From CAWCFV01 sp963794995 (GTDB lineage: Bacteria > Actinomycetota > Actinomycetes > JACCUZ01), in assembly GCA_963794995.1 (NCBI GenBank), contig CAWCFV010000002.1, forward strand, positions 1,612,001-1,676,000: DNA of 64,000 nt, written 5' to 3'. Made by a program: the position numbers and the translations under genes. Shown in pieces: positions 27,453 to 36,654 of the stretch (position 1 is its first letter; the number at the start of each line of letters is the position of its first letter). Under the pieces are notes generated by a model. That model saw nothing but the letters and a program-made list of their open reading frames with translations, ran no database searches and was not told the origin of the DNA.

Positions 27453-27823
27453 AGGTGCTGCACCTCGGCCGGGATGTCGTAGAACGTCGGGTGCCGGTAG
27501 GCCTTGTCCGCAGCCGGGTCGAAGAACGAGTCCTTCTCGTCCGGGCTGGACGCGACGATCGCGGCCGCCGGGACCACCCACAGGGACACGCCCTCGGAGC
27601 GCCGGGTGTAGACGTCACGGGCGTTGCGCAGGGCCATCGTCGCGTCGGGCGCGTGCAGGCTGCCGGCGTGCTGGTGGTTCAGGCCGCGCCGGGACCGCAC
27701 GAAGACCTCCCACAGCGGCCAGTCGTTGCGCGAGGCGGGTGTCTGGTCCTGGTGCCCGGCGGGAACACCCTCGGTCGGTACGGCACCGTGCCCGCCGGCC
27801 GCCGTCAACGACTCGTCGCTCAT
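27449..27823 (-). CDS. paaB: Phenylacetyl-CoA epoxidase subunit PaaB
   Basis: A 124-residue small subunit that bridges PaaAC dimers. The conserved part starts at DWPLWEVFVRSRRGLNHQHA and includes LHAPDATMALRNARDVYTRR and FYDIPAEVQHL. An extra 30 residues of low-complexity N-terminus precede it. ATG 27823 overlaps the paaA stop (ATGA). Confidence 0.95.
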   Translation of the reverse strand: MSDESLTAAGGHGAVPTEGVPAGHQDQTPASRNDWPLWEVFVRSRRGLNHQHAGSLHAPDATMALRNARDVYTRRSEGVSLWVVPAAAIVASSPDEKDSFFDPAADKAYRHPTFYDIPAEVQHL

Positions 27824-28794
27824 GCGGCACCGGCCGTCGACCGCTGACGGACGGCCTGCTTGTCGGCGTACGCCGACGCGGCCTCGCGTACCCAGGCGCC
27901 CTCGTCGTGGGCGTTGCGCCGGTGCTCGATGCGCTCGGCGTTGCACGGTCCGTTGCCCTTGAGCACGGCGAAGAACTCCGACCAGTCGATGTCACCGAAC
28001 ACGTAGTGCCCGCTCGCCTCGTCGAGGTGCAGGTCGGGGTCGGGCAGCGTGAGCCCGAGGACCTCGGCCTGCGGCACGGTCATGTCGACGAACTTCTGGC
28101 GCAGCTCGTCGTTGCTGAACCGCTTGATGCCCCAGGCCATCGACTGCGCCGAGTTGGGCGACTCGTCATCGGGCGGCCCGAACATCATCAGCGACGGCCA
28201 CCACCACCGGTCAACGGCGTCCTGGGCCATCGCCTTCTGCGCCGGCGTGCCGTGGGAGAGCGTGTGCAGGATCTCGAAGCCCTGCCGCTGGTGGAACGAC
28301 TCCTCCTTGCAGATGCGCACCATGGCCCGCGCGTACGGCCCGTAGGAGCACCGGCAGATCGGCACCTGGTTGACGATCGCGGCCCCGTCGACGAGCCAGC
28401 CGATGGCACCCATGTCGGCCCACGTGACGGTCGGGTAGTTGAAGATCGAGGAGTACTTCTGCCGGCCGGCGTGCAGCAGGTCGAGCAGCTCGGCCCGGTC
28501 GATGCCCAGGGTCTCGGCGGCGGAGTAGAGGTAGAGCCCGTGGCCCGCCTCGTCCTGCACCTTGGCGAGCAGGATCGCCTTGCGGCGCAGGCTCGGCGCC
28601 CGGGTCAGCCAGTTCCCCTCCGGCTGCATCCCGATGATCTCGGAGTGCGCGTGCTGGGCGATCTGGCGGATCAGCGTCTTCCGGTAGCCCTCGGGCATCC
28701 AGTCGCGCGGCTCGATGCGCTCGTCTGCCGTGATGAGCGCGTCGAACTCCCGCTCGCGCGCGGCGTCGTCGGGGCTGGTCTGCTCGGTGGCCAC
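27820..28794 (-). CDS. paaA: Phenylacetyl-CoA epoxidase catalytic subunit PaaA
   Basis: A 324-residue di-iron oxygenase subunit that epoxidises the ring of phenylacetyl-CoA. Iron ligands are seen in KVQDEAGHGLYLYSA (ExxH) and CKEESFHQRQGFE (ExxH). The N-terminal WMPEGYRKTLIRQIAQHAHSE is diagnostic. The start is GTG 28794 without an SD; TAGGCT ends 6 nt before it, so the operon mRNA is probably leaderless. An inverted repeat upstream may be the regulator site. Confidence 0.96.
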   Translation of the reverse strand: MATEQTSPDDAAREREFDALITADERIEPRDWMPEGYRKTLIRQIAQHAHSEIIGMQPEGNWLTRAPSLRRKAILLAKVQDEAGHGLYLYSAAETLGIDRAELLDLLHAGRQKYSSIFNYPTVTWADMGAIGWLVDGAAIVNQVPICRCSYGPYARAMVRICKEESFHQRQGFEILHTLSHGTPAQKAMAQDAVDRWWWPSLMMFGPPDDESPNSAQSMAWGIKRFSNDELRQKFVDMTVPQAEVLGLTLPDPDLHLDEASGHYVFGDIDWSEFFAVLKGNGPCNAERIEHRRNAHDEGAWVREAASAYADKQAVRQRSTAGAA

Positions 28795-28800
28795 GGTCCG

Positions 28801-28806
28801 AGCCTA
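28801..28806 (-). promoter_or_regulatory. paaA promoter -10 (leaderless)
   Basis: TAGGCT on the minus strand ends six bases before the GTG start. TCGACG, 18 bp further upstream, is a possible -35 and falls within the inverted-repeat region. Confidence 0.55.
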
Positions 28807-28814
28807 CGCGACGT

Positions 28815-28855
28815 ATGTGACACCCGTCGATCCTCTGCGCACTCCGGTGTCACAT
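28815..28855. promoter_or_regulatory. Inverted repeat, candidate bidirectional paa operator
   Basis: Perfect 10-bp arms ATGTGACACC (28815-28824) and GGTGTCACAT (28846-28855) with a 21-bp spacer lie in the only gap between paaA and the divergent paaI and cover the -35 area of paaA. Arm spacing does not match a CRP/GlxR half-site pair. A TetR- or MarR-type regulator such as the nearby MarR protein could bind. Confidence 0.55.
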
Positions 28856-28897
28856 CCTGGTCACGCTCCCCCGGCCGGCCGGCCACCGCGGCGGATC

Positions 28898-28903
28898 TAG
28901 GGT
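28898..28903 (+). promoter_or_regulatory. -10 box for paaI (leaderless)
   Basis: TAGGGT followed by seven bases and GTG 28911; no SD. Confidence 0.45.
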
Positions 28904-28910
28904 GGCGCCC

Positions 28911-29360
28911 GTGAGGGCAGCCACCGACCCCGACGACGTCGCCCGGCGCAGCGCCGCGGCGATGCTCGACGGGGACCGGGCCTCGGCGGCGGCGGGAGTC
29001 GCGCTCGTCGGCGTGGGCCCCGGCCGGGCCACGGCGACCATGACGGTCCGGCCGGACATGGTCAACGGTCACGACATCGCCCACGGCGGCTACGTGTTCC
29101 TGCTCGCCGACACCGCCTTCGCGCTCGCGTGCAACAGCTACGGGCAGCCCACGGTGGCGGCCGGCTGCGACATCGCGTTCGTCGCACCCGTGCACGCCGG
29201 GGACGAGCTGACGGCGGTGGCCGAGGAGCGCCACCGGCACGGCCGCAGCGGCCTGTACGACGTGTCGGTGCGCCGCGGCGACGGCACCGTGGTCGCAGAG
29301 CTGCGCGGCCGCAGCCGCACGATCGCCGGCACCCTCCTGCCGGTGGAAGGAGAGGCATGA
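28911..29360 (+). CDS. paaI: Phenylacetic acid degradation thioesterase PaaI
   Basis: A 149-residue hotdog-fold acyl-CoA thioesterase that releases CoA from dead-end phenylacetyl-CoA products. The family core NGHDIAHGGYVFLLADTAFALACNS is complete, with catalytic Asp in LADTAFA and the HGG oxyanion turn. The start is placed at GTG 28911 on leaderless geometry; GTG 28902 is an alternative three codons upstream. Its stop overlaps the ATG of the thiolase gene. Confidence 0.92.
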   Translation: MRAATDPDDVARRSAAAMLDGDRASAAAGVALVGVGPGRATATMTVRPDMVNGHDIAHGGYVFLLADTAFALACNSYGQPTVAAGCDIAFVAPVHAGDELTAVAEERHRHGRSGLYDVSVRRGDGTVVAELRGRSRTIAGTLLPVEGEA

Positions 29361-30566
29361 GCACGACCTCCGAGGCATTCCTCGTCGACGGCGTCCGGAC
29401 GCCGATCGGCCGGTACGGCGGGGCCCTGGCGCCGGTCCGCCCCGACGACCTGGCGGCCCATGTCCTGCGGACGCTCACCGAGCGGCTGCCGTCGGTCGAC
29501 TGGGCCGCCGTCGACGACGTCGTCCTCGGCTGCGCCAACCAGGCGGGCGAGGACAACCGCAACGTCGCCCGGATGGCGCTGCTGCTCGCCGGGCTGCCGA
29601 CGTCGGTCTCCGGCACCACGGTGAACCGGCTCTGCGGGTCCGGCGCCGACGCCGTGGCGATCGCCGCCCGCGCGGTCCGCACCGGCGAGGCCGACCTCGT
29701 GGTGGCCGGCGGCGTCGAGAGCATGAGCCGGGCGCCGTTCGTCATGGGCAAGGCGACGGCGCCCTACGCACGCGACGTGGCGATGCACGACACGACCCTC
29801 GGCTGGCGGTTCGTGAACCCGGCGATGGAACGGCTGCACGGCACCGACTCCATGGGGCAGACCGCCGAGAACGTCGCCGAGGAGCGCGGCGTCTCGCGAG
29901 CCGACCAGGACGCCTTCGCACTGCGCTCGCAGGAGCGGACGGCCGCCGCGCAGGCCGTCGGCCGGTTCGGCCAGGAGATCGCGCCGGTCACCGTCCACGC
30001 GCGCCGCGGGGAGGCCACGGTCGTCGACACCGACGAGCACCCGCGCGTCACGACACCGGAGGCGCTCGGTGCACTCCGGGCCGCCTTCCGCGAGGGCGGC
30101 ACGGTCACCGCCGGGAACTCCTCCGGCGTGAACGACGGGGCTGCCGCGCTGCTGGTCGCCTCCGAGCGGGCGGTGCGGCGCTACGACCTCACGCCGATCG
30201 CCCGGGTCACCGGCGCGGCCACGGCCGGGGTCGCCCCGCGGGTGATGGGCCTCGGCCCCGTGCCGGCCACCCGGCGGCTGCTCGACCGGGCCGGCGCTCG
30301 AGGTCACGGCGCTCGACGTCGTCGAGCTCAACGAGGCGTTCGCCGCGCAGGCCCTGGCCGTCCTGCGCGACCTCGGGCTGCCGGACGACGCCGAGCACGT
30401 GAACCCCAACGGTGGCGCCATCGCGCTGGGGCACCCGCTCGGCATGAGCGGTGCGCGCCTCGTCCTCACCGCGGCCCGTGAGCTCGAGCTGCGTGACGCG
30501 CGTCGCGCGGTCGCCACCATGTGCATCGGCGTGGGACAGGGGATCGCGGTGCTGGTCGAACGCTGA
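29357..30566 (+). pseudogene. paaJ: 3-oxoadipyl-CoA/acetyl-CoA thiolase (PaaJ/PcaF type), one frameshift
   Basis: About 402 residues when read through one +1 shift near 30293-30297. The N-terminus EAFLVDGVRTPIGRYGGAL matches 3-oxoadipyl-CoA thiolases. The nucleophile is Cys in NRLCGSGADAV. After the shift the frame gives VVELNEAFAAQALAVL, HVNPNGGAIALGHPLGMSG (active His) and the second Cys in TMCIGVGQG. All catalytic motifs are intact, so the break is likely a one-base sequence error. It would release acetyl-CoA and succinyl-CoA in the last step of phenylacetate breakdown. ATG 29357 overlaps the paaI stop. Confidence 0.87.
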
Positions 30567-30596
30567 CCGATCCGCCGCGTCCAGCGGGGCCACCCC

Positions 30597-30602
30597 TAGC
30601 AT
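30597..30602 (+). promoter_or_regulatory. -10 box for marR gene (leaderless)
   Basis: TAGCAT, then six bases, then ATG 30609, with no SD. Confidence 0.5.
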
Positions 30603-30608
30603 CGGCTC

Positions 30609-31088
30609 ATGCCATCGCGAAGCGGGTCGCCGCCCTTCGCCCTGAGCCTGGCGATCACCAACGCGTGGGTCAGCCAGCTCTTCGACCAGGAGCTGGAGAA
30701 GCGCGGGGTCGCGCCGTTCCAGACCGGGACGCTGCTGATGCTGCACCGGCTGCAGCCGGTCACCCCGTCCGACCTGCAGGCCGCGATGGGGGTCCCGGCC
30801 ACCACCCTGCGCAACCGGCTCAACGAGCTGGTCGCCGCCGGCCTCGTGGAGCGGGTCCCCCATCCCCAGGACGGCCGGTCGCACCTGCTGCGCACCACGA
30901 CCGCGGCCCACGACGTTGTCAGGACCTGCAAGACGGCCGCCCGCGCGGCGCAGCGGCTCCTGGCGTCGGCCGGCGTCGACGTCGACGCGCTCGCCGCGGA
31001 GCTCGAGCCGCTGCGGAACACCGCCATCTCGCTGGTGGCCGACGACCGCCAGCCGACCCGCGCCTCGCTCACCACCGGGCCGTGGTGA
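30609..31088 (+). CDS. MarR family transcriptional regulator
   Basis: A 159-residue winged-helix protein. The DNA-binding part is VTPSDLQAAMGVPATTLRNRL followed by NELVAAGLVERVPHPQDGRSHLL, where the D-x-R-S/R wing is typical of MarR. It follows the phenylacetate thiolase on the same strand with its own probable leaderless promoter. As the nearest regulator to the paa genes it is a candidate phenylacetyl-CoA-responsive repressor; this is inferred from position only. Confidence 0.88.
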   Translation: MPSRSGSPPFALSLAITNAWVSQLFDQELEKRGVAPFQTGTLLMLHRLQPVTPSDLQAAMGVPATTLRNRLNELVAAGLVERVPHPQDGRSHLLRTTTAAHDVVRTCKTAARAAQRLLASAGVDVDALAAELEPLRNTAISLVADDRQPTRASLTTGPW

Positions 31089-31116
31089 CGCGTCCCCGCG
31101 CCGCCTGAGGCACGCC

Positions 31117-31148
31117 GAGGGGCAGGGGCCGGCACGCCCCTGCCCCTC
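31117..31148. terminator. Bidirectional terminator hairpin
   Basis: A 13-bp perfect stem GAGGGGCAGGGGC/GCCCCTGCCCCTC with a 6-nt loop between the convergent marR and solute-binding-protein genes. Confidence 0.8.
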
Positions 31149-31213
31149 CCCGGGCCGCCACCGGGCCAGTACGGCGGCGGTCCCGGGTCGCGTCGCTCCG
31201 CGGCGGCCGGCCC

Positions 31214-32974
31214 CTAGCTACGGACGTAGAGGTCGCCGTACGGCCAGGACCCGAAGGGTGCCCACAGGTACACCCCGCCGTCCTTGCCGGAGGCCGAGCC
31301 CACCTTCGACCCGGCCAGCCGCTGGTCGCGGCCGAACCTGGTCGGGATCACCCACACGTTGGCCATCGCCTCCCGGTTGAGCTCCTTCCAGACCTCGGCC
31401 TGCGCGTCGCGGTCGGTCATCGCCTTGGCGTCGGCGGCCTTCTGGTTGAACGCCTTGTCGTCGCCGTGCGAGAGGTCGAAGCCGCCCGTCGGGGTGAACA
31501 GCTCAGGGATCACGGTAGAGGCGTTCGACCAGTCCGGCCCCCAGCCCGCGAGGACCAGCGCGCCCTCCTTGGCCGGGTCGAGCACGATGCCGTAGAACTG
31601 CCCGGCCTCGATCGGGTTGGGGCGCACCTTGATCCCGGCGCGGGCGAGCGACGCGACCATCGAGGCCGCACCCTTGTCGTTGGCGTCGGTCTGCGGGTAG
31701 TCGTACTGCAGGGTCGGCATCGGCTCGCCGGAGTCGGCGATCAGCTTCTTGGCCGCCTCGGGGTCGCCCGAGTCCGGCACGTCCACCCCGAGCAGGGAGT
31801 CCCACATGCCCGACTCCGCGTAGTCCTTGGGCAGGTTGGGCTTGACGACGCCGTCCGCCAGGTCGCCCGCGAACTCGCCGCCCGCCACCGTGCGCAGCTG
31901 CTCCCGGTCGAGGGCGACCGCGATCGCCTTCCGGTGCTCGAGGTTGGGCACCTTCTGGGTGTTCACGGCGAGGTAGCGGACGAACGGGTCGAGCTCGTTG
32001 GTCCGGCGGGCGGCGAAGCGGTCCGAGCTGAACACGGTGGACAGGTTCGACGGGTCGATCGTGTCGCCGACCGTGAGGGCCTGCTGGTCCTCGCCGGCGT
32101 CCTGGATCAGCCGCTGGTCGATCACCGCCGTCTCGAGGCCGAACTTCACGACGATGCGGTCCGGGTGCGCCGGACGGTAGTCGTCGGTGTCCTTGCTCCA
32201 GTTCTCGTTGCGGGCGAGGGTCAGCTGGCTGCCCTTGTCGTAGCTCTCGATCTTGTACGGGCCGCTCGAGACGGGCTGGTCGTCGTACTTCTCACCGGTG
32301 TCGGCAGACTTCGGCACCGGGCTGAACGCCAGCAGCGTCACCGTGTAGTTGAAGTCGCCCACCGGGGACTTGAGGTGGAAGACGACGGTCCGGTCGTCGG
32401 GGCACTCGACCGCCTTGTCGAAGGCGGCGGTGTCGTTGTCCTCGGTCGTGTACGGGCCCTTGTAGACGCTGTTGCCGTCCTTGTCGGTCGGGATGTCGAG
32501 CATCGAGATCGCGTACGTCGGGCCGTCGGTGATGACGTCCGTCGCGAACGTGCGCGAGACGCCGTACTTGACGTCGGCGCAGGTGATGGGCGCACCGTCC
32601 TCGAAGGTCACCCCCTCCTTCAGGGTGAAGGTCCACGTCTTCGCGCCGTCGGACGCCTGACCGGTGTCGGTGGCCAGGTCCGGAACCAGCCCGGTCGCCA
32701 GGTCGCCGTCCGGGCTGTACCCGTAGGCGGTCAGGGTCCGCTGGAGGTACCCGTTCGCGAAGGCAAGGTCCTCCCCCGTGTAGTTGCGCTGCGGGTCGAG
32801 GTGCTGGAACTGGTCCTGCAGGGTGAGGAACGTCAGTGTCCCGCCGTCGACCGGGCCGGACGCGTCGGCCTTGCCCGGGCCCTCGCCTCCGTCGCCGCTG
32901 CCGCAGCCGGCCGCCGTGATGGCCAGGGCGGCCACCACGGCCAGCCCCCGCGCGGTTCTGGTCCTACGCGTCAT
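31214..32974 (-). CDS. ABC transporter substrate-binding lipoprotein, family 5 (Dpp/Opp-like)
   Basis: A 586-residue exported lipoprotein. The signal peptide ends in a lipobox (ITAAGC), followed by a Gly/Asp-rich spacer. The SBP_bac_5 fold is evident from LKEGVTFEDGAPITCADVKYGVSR, VFHLKSPVGDFNY, YDDQPVSSGPYKIESYD and DREQLRTVAGGEF. Such proteins bind oligopeptides, opines or nickel. No permease or ATPase gene is nearby, so it either serves a transporter elsewhere or acts as an orphan receptor. ATG 32974 follows AGGGAGC. A pair of palindromes lies upstream. Confidence 0.92.
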   Translation of the reverse strand: MTRRTRTARGLAVVAALAITAAGCGSGDGGEGPGKADASGPVDGGTLTFLTLQDQFQHLDPQRNYTGEDLAFANGYLQRTLTAYGYSPDGDLATGLVPDLATDTGQASDGAKTWTFTLKEGVTFEDGAPITCADVKYGVSRTFATDVITDGPTYAISMLDIPTDKDGNSVYKGPYTTEDNDTAAFDKAVECPDDRTVVFHLKSPVGDFNYTVTLLAFSPVPKSADTGEKYDDQPVSSGPYKIESYDKGSQLTLARNENWSKDTDDYRPAHPDRIVVKFGLETAVIDQRLIQDAGEDQQALTVGDTIDPSNLSTVFSSDRFAARRTNELDPFVRYLAVNTQKVPNLEHRKAIAVALDREQLRTVAGGEFAGDLADGVVKPNLPKDYAESGMWDSLLGVDVPDSGDPEAAKKLIADSGEPMPTLQYDYPQTDANDKGAASMVASLARAGIKVRPNPIEAGQFYGIVLDPAKEGALVLAGWGPDWSNASTVIPELFTPTGGFDLSHGDDKAFNQKAADAKAMTDRDAQAEVWKELNREAMANVWVIPTRFGRDQRLAGSKVGSASGKDGGVYLWAPFGSWPYGDLYVRS

Positions 32975-33010
32975 CGAGTGCTCCCTCTGGTGGGTCGGGT
33001 GCGGCGAAGT

Positions 33011-33094
33011 TAGCGCCGATCGGCGGTACTTGGTGTGCATGCTGATCGCATCGATACTGGTTCGTGACGACCCTGTTACCACCGATCGGCGCTA
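33011..33094. promoter_or_regulatory. Paired palindromic operators upstream of the solute-binding protein
   Basis: Two 18-bp sites, 33011-33028 and 33077-33094, are inverted copies matching at 17 of 18 positions; the first contains the palindrome CGCCGATCGGCG and the second CACCGATCGGCG. The segment between is AT-richer and contains TATCGA-type -10 candidates. A dimeric repressor bound at both could loop out the promoter. A related CGCCGATCGGCG occurs at 10833-10844. Confidence 0.6.
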
Positions 33095-33250
33095 TATCTG
33101 AGCGGTGATCGGCGGCCGGCCGTCGTCGCCGGGACATCCAGTGCGTCTCGGGCATCCCGCCCCCGCACGGTGCGTTTGCACCTGTCGAGGCCCTCCGGTC
33201 GCTGGATAGCGTCGGGCGGCAGGAGACACCTACCTCCGGCGGGAGGCGTC

Positions 33251-33712
33251 GTGCGGGAGAACGTGGGCCGGTGGACCTCACACGTCGACGGTGACTTCGT
33301 GGTCCTGCTCGTCGGTGCGAGGGTCGACCGCGGACTGCGGTCCCGCCGCGCGCGCACGGCGCTCAGGCAGCTGCAGCGCGTCCTGGCCGAGATAGAGAAG
33401 GACCCCGGCAACGGCCTGCTCGGCTACCAGCACCACGGCGGCCGCCACGGGCTGGTCGTGCAGTACTGGCGTTCGCAGCAGGCGCTGGAGCGTTTCACCC
33501 GCGACCCCGCGAACCGGCACGCCCAGGTGTGGCGGGCCTGGTTCGACGCGGTCGACGGGGACCACCCGGGCGCCGGGTTCTGGCGCGAGTCCTTCCAGGT
33601 CCGCGCCGGGGAGTACGCCGCCGCGTACTCGGACATGCCCGAGCTCGGCCTCCTGCGTGCCGGCGTGCCCGCCCCCCTGCCCGACCGTCCGCACCGGGCT
33701 GCCGACGGGTGA
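33251..33712 (+). CDS. DUF4188 domain protein (heme-monooxygenase-like fold)
   Basis: A 153-residue protein of the DUF4188 family. The pattern DGDFVVLLVGARV, a basic helix, GLLGYQHH, VVQYWRSQQALERFTRDP and the C-terminal WRESFQVRAGEYAAAYSDMP-ELGL is characteristic. Members resemble aldoxime dehydratase or EthD/ABM-type ferredoxin-like folds; the biochemical role is not settled. The start is GTG 33251 behind GGGAGG. Convergent with the aldehyde dehydrogenase gene, 18 bp apart. Confidence 0.85.
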   Translation: MRENVGRWTSHVDGDFVVLLVGARVDRGLRSRRARTALRQLQRVLAEIEKDPGNGLLGYQHHGGRHGLVVQYWRSQQALERFTRDPANRHAQVWRAWFDAVDGDHPGAGFWRESFQVRAGEYAAAYSDMPELGLLRAGVPAPLPDRPHRAADG

Positions 33713-33730
33713 ACGGGCCGTCCTGGGCCC

Positions 33731-35266
33731 TCAGACGGAGAAGTCGACGCCCTGGGCGAGGGGCAGCGCACCGCTGTAGTTGACGGTGTTGGTGGCGCGG
33801 CGCATGTACGCCTTCCACGAGTCCGACCCGGACTCGCGCCCGCCACCGGTCTCCTTCTGGCCGCCGAACGCGCCGCCGATCTCGGCCCCGGAGGTGCCGA
33901 TGTTGACGTTGACGATGCCGCAGTCGGCGCCGTCCGGGGCCAGGAAGCGCTCCGCCTCGGCCTGGTCCGCGGTGAAGATGGAGGACGACAGGCCCTGCGG
34001 CACGCCGTTCTGCAGCGCGACCGCCTCGTCCAGGTCGCCGTAGGTGAGCACGTGCAGCAGCGGTGCGAACGTCTCACGCCGCACCACGTCACCCTGGGAG
34101 GTCGACCTGGCCACCGCGGGAGCGACGTAGTACGCATCCGGCGCCGCGTCGGCGAGCAGCCGGTCGCCGCCGACCAGGACCTCACCACCGTCGGCGCGCA
34201 CGTCGTCGAGGGCGCGGACCATGGCCGCGAACGCCTTCTCGTTCACCAACGGCCCCACGAGGGTGCCGGCCGCGAACGGGTTGCCGACCGGTAGCCGCCG
34301 GTAGGCCGACACCACGCGCTCGACCAGCTCGTCCGCGACGGACTCCTGGACGATCAGCCGTCGCAGCGTGGTGCACCGCTGCCCGGCAGTGCCGGCTCCG
34401 GCGAAGACGATCCCGCGGACCGCGAGGTCCAGGTCTGCCGAGGCGGTCACGACCGTGGCGTTGTTGCCGCCGAGCTCGAGGAGGCTCTGCCCGAACCGCG
34501 CCGCCACCCGCGGGCCGACGGCTCGCCCCATCCGCACCGACCCGGTGGCGCTCACGAGCGGCACGAGCGGGTGGTCGACCAGCCGCTCGGCCACCGAGGC
34601 ATCGCCCAGCACCAGCCGGCCCAGACCGGCCGGTGCCCCGACGTCGGCCGACGCCCGGTCGAGCAGCGCGCTGCAGGCGACCGCGGTGAGCGGGGTGAGC
34701 TCGGAGGGCTTCCACACGACGGGGTCGCCGCACACGAGTGCGACCGCGGTGTTCCACGACCACACGGCCACCGGGAAGTTGAACGCGCTGATCACACCGA
34801 CCACGCCCAGCGGGTGCCAGGTCTCGGCGAGGCGGTGGCCGGGCCGCTCCGAGGGCATGGTGCGGCCGTACAGCTGACGGGACAGCCCGACCGCGAAGTC
34901 ACAGATGTCGACCATCTCCTGGACCTCACCCCGCGCCTCCGAGCGGATCTTGCCGACCTCCAGCGACACCAGGTCGGCCAGGTCCTCGAGGTGCTCGCGC
35001 AGCAGCTCGCCGAGCCGCTTGACCAGCGCACCCCGGACCGGCGCCGGCGTGACCCGCCAGACGAGGAACGCCTCGTGCGCCGCGGCCACCGCGGCGTCGA
35101 CCTCGTCCGGGGTCGACCAGGCCACCGGGAGCAGCTCGCTGCCGAGCACCGGCGTGCGGCCCATGCGGTCGCCGCCGAGGGCCGTGACGTCGACCCCGCA
35201 GCGGTCGAGGGCGCGGCGCGCGACCGCCCGCAGCTCGTCGGGCGTCGGCAGCGTGGTGGTGGTCAT
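33731..35266 (-). CDS. amaB: Aldehyde dehydrogenase, AmaB/ALDH7 type (L-aminoadipate semialdehyde/P6C dehydrogenase)
   Basis: A 511-residue NAD-dependent enzyme of the antiquitin class, which oxidises 2-aminoadipate 6-semialdehyde (from piperideine-6-carboxylate) to 2-aminoadipate. Catalytic Cys is in GQRCTTLRRL and general-base Glu in LELGGNNATVV. Antiquitin marks are SAFNFPVAVWSWN, the VWKPSELTPLT loop, QKETGGGRESGSDSWKAYMR and TNTVNYS. ATG 35266 overlaps the stop of the D-2-hydroxyglutarate dehydrogenase gene. With its two operon partners it makes the lower lysine pathway. Confidence 0.92.
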   Translation of the reverse strand: MTTTTLPTPDELRAVARRALDRCGVDVTALGGDRMGRTPVLGSELLPVAWSTPDEVDAAVAAAHEAFLVWRVTPAPVRGALVKRLGELLREHLEDLADLVSLEVGKIRSEARGEVQEMVDICDFAVGLSRQLYGRTMPSERPGHRLAETWHPLGVVGVISAFNFPVAVWSWNTAVALVCGDPVVWKPSELTPLTAVACSALLDRASADVGAPAGLGRLVLGDASVAERLVDHPLVPLVSATGSVRMGRAVGPRVAARFGQSLLELGGNNATVVTASADLDLAVRGIVFAGAGTAGQRCTTLRRLIVQESVADELVERVVSAYRRLPVGNPFAAGTLVGPLVNEKAFAAMVRALDDVRADGGEVLVGGDRLLADAAPDAYYVAPAVARSTSQGDVVRRETFAPLLHVLTYGDLDEAVALQNGVPQGLSSSIFTADQAEAERFLAPDGADCGIVNVNIGTSGAEIGGAFGGQKETGGGRESGSDSWKAYMRRATNTVNYSGALPLAQGVDFSV

Positions 35267-36654
35267 CGGGTCCCCTCCGGGGTGGTCGTGAGCGCGGCAC
35301 GCAGCTCGTCGGTGCCGAGCAGACCGTACGGGTCCATCGCGCGCTTCACCGCAGCCAGTGCCGCCTGTGCGCCGGGTGCGGTCCGGGCGCTCCACCACGC
35401 CAGGTTCACCGGACCGAGGCCGTGCTCGGCCGAGAACGCACCGCCGTGCCGGGCGACCACCTCGTACACCTGCGCGCGCAGGTCCGCCGCGTCGGCACCG
35501 TCCGGCAGGACGACGTTGAGGTGCAGCCCGCCGTCACCGAGGTGGCCGAAGTCGGCCAGCACCGCGCCGGGTGCGAGGTCACGCACCACCCGGGCCGCCT
35601 CGGCCCGCACGTCGGCCAGCGCGCCGCGAGGCACCGACACGTCGAGCCCGAGCACGGTGCCGGCCCGGGCCAGTGCCTCGCTGACCGCGTGCCGGAGGCC
35701 CCATGCCCGCGCCGGCGGCATCAGCGCGGCGTCGTCGAGCAGGTCGCCGAGGGACTCGAGGGCGGCCGAGCAGCAGGTCACGGGCGCCCCGGCCCTCGGC
35801 CTCGACGAGCAGGACCAGGTCGGGCTCCCGGCCGGGGAACGGGTCGGCGACGGCGTCGACGTGGGCGACGGTCAGCCGCAGCGCGGTGCCGGACACCAGC
35901 TCCAGCGCGCCGAGTGCCGGGCCGAGTGCGCGCTCCAGCGCTGCGCACACCTCGGCCGGCGGCGCGGCCGGCACCAGCAGCGCCGTCGCCCGCTCGGCGG
36001 GGACCGGGCGCGAGCTCGAAGGTGGCGGCCGTGACGACGCCGAGCAGCCCCGCCGAGCCGATCGCGAGGTCGGCGAGGCGCAGGTCGTCGTTCTTCTTGC
36101 GCAGCGGCCGCAGGTCGCCCACCACGGTCGCGTCGTCGTCGGCCAGCACCACCTGCAGGCCGAGCAGACGGTGCCGCACGTCGCCGTGCCGGAGCACCCG
36201 GGCGCCCCCCGCGTTGGTCGCCACGAGCCCGCCCACCGACGGGTCCGACGACAGGTCGACCGGGCAGCTCGAGACCTTCCGGTGCCGCCGCTGCCGCCAC
36301 CGCCGAGAGCAGCACCCCGGCGCCGGCAGTCACCGCGCGGTCCTCGGCGTGCACGGTCAGCGGGGCGGTCATGCGCGCGAGGCTCAGCACCCCGGTGCCG
36401 CCGCCGGAGCCGGGCACCGAGGCCCCGACCAGGCCGGTGTTCGCGCCCTGCGCCACGAAGGGGGCGCGCTCCCGGACGGCCCAGCGCACCACGTCCCGCA
36501 GCTGCTCCAGGTCGGCGGGGCGGGCCACCCAGGCCGCGCGTCCGGCCGGGCCGCGCCACGGCGTCGCGTAGGGCACGAGCCCGGCGGCGTCGTCCGGCCC
36601 GAGGACCGCACCGGCGGGCAGCCCGGCAGCCAGCGCCGCGAGGTCCGGGGTCAC
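35263..36654 (-). pseudogene. FAD-linked D-2-hydroxyglutarate dehydrogenase, three frameshifts
   Basis: About 462 residues when three single extra bases are discounted (near 36260-36264, 36004-36008 and 35782-35784). The FAD-binding PP-loop is PFVAQGANTGLVGASVPGSGG; SVGGLVATNAGGARV and the C-terminal metal motif HLGDGGLHLN and SAEHGLG identify the VAO/GlcD superfamily branch with D2HGDH and D-lactate dehydrogenases. Operon context after the 2-oxoadipate enzyme makes D-2-hydroxyglutarate oxidation to 2-oxoglutarate the best guess. GTG 36654 overlaps the upstream stop. All catalytic segments survive in shifted frames, so it may be intact in the organism. Confidence 0.82.

Noticed and set aside
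28815..28855. CRP/GlxR binding site upstream of paaA
   Set aside because: TGTGA and TCACA half-sites exist, but they are separated by far more than the 6 bp required.
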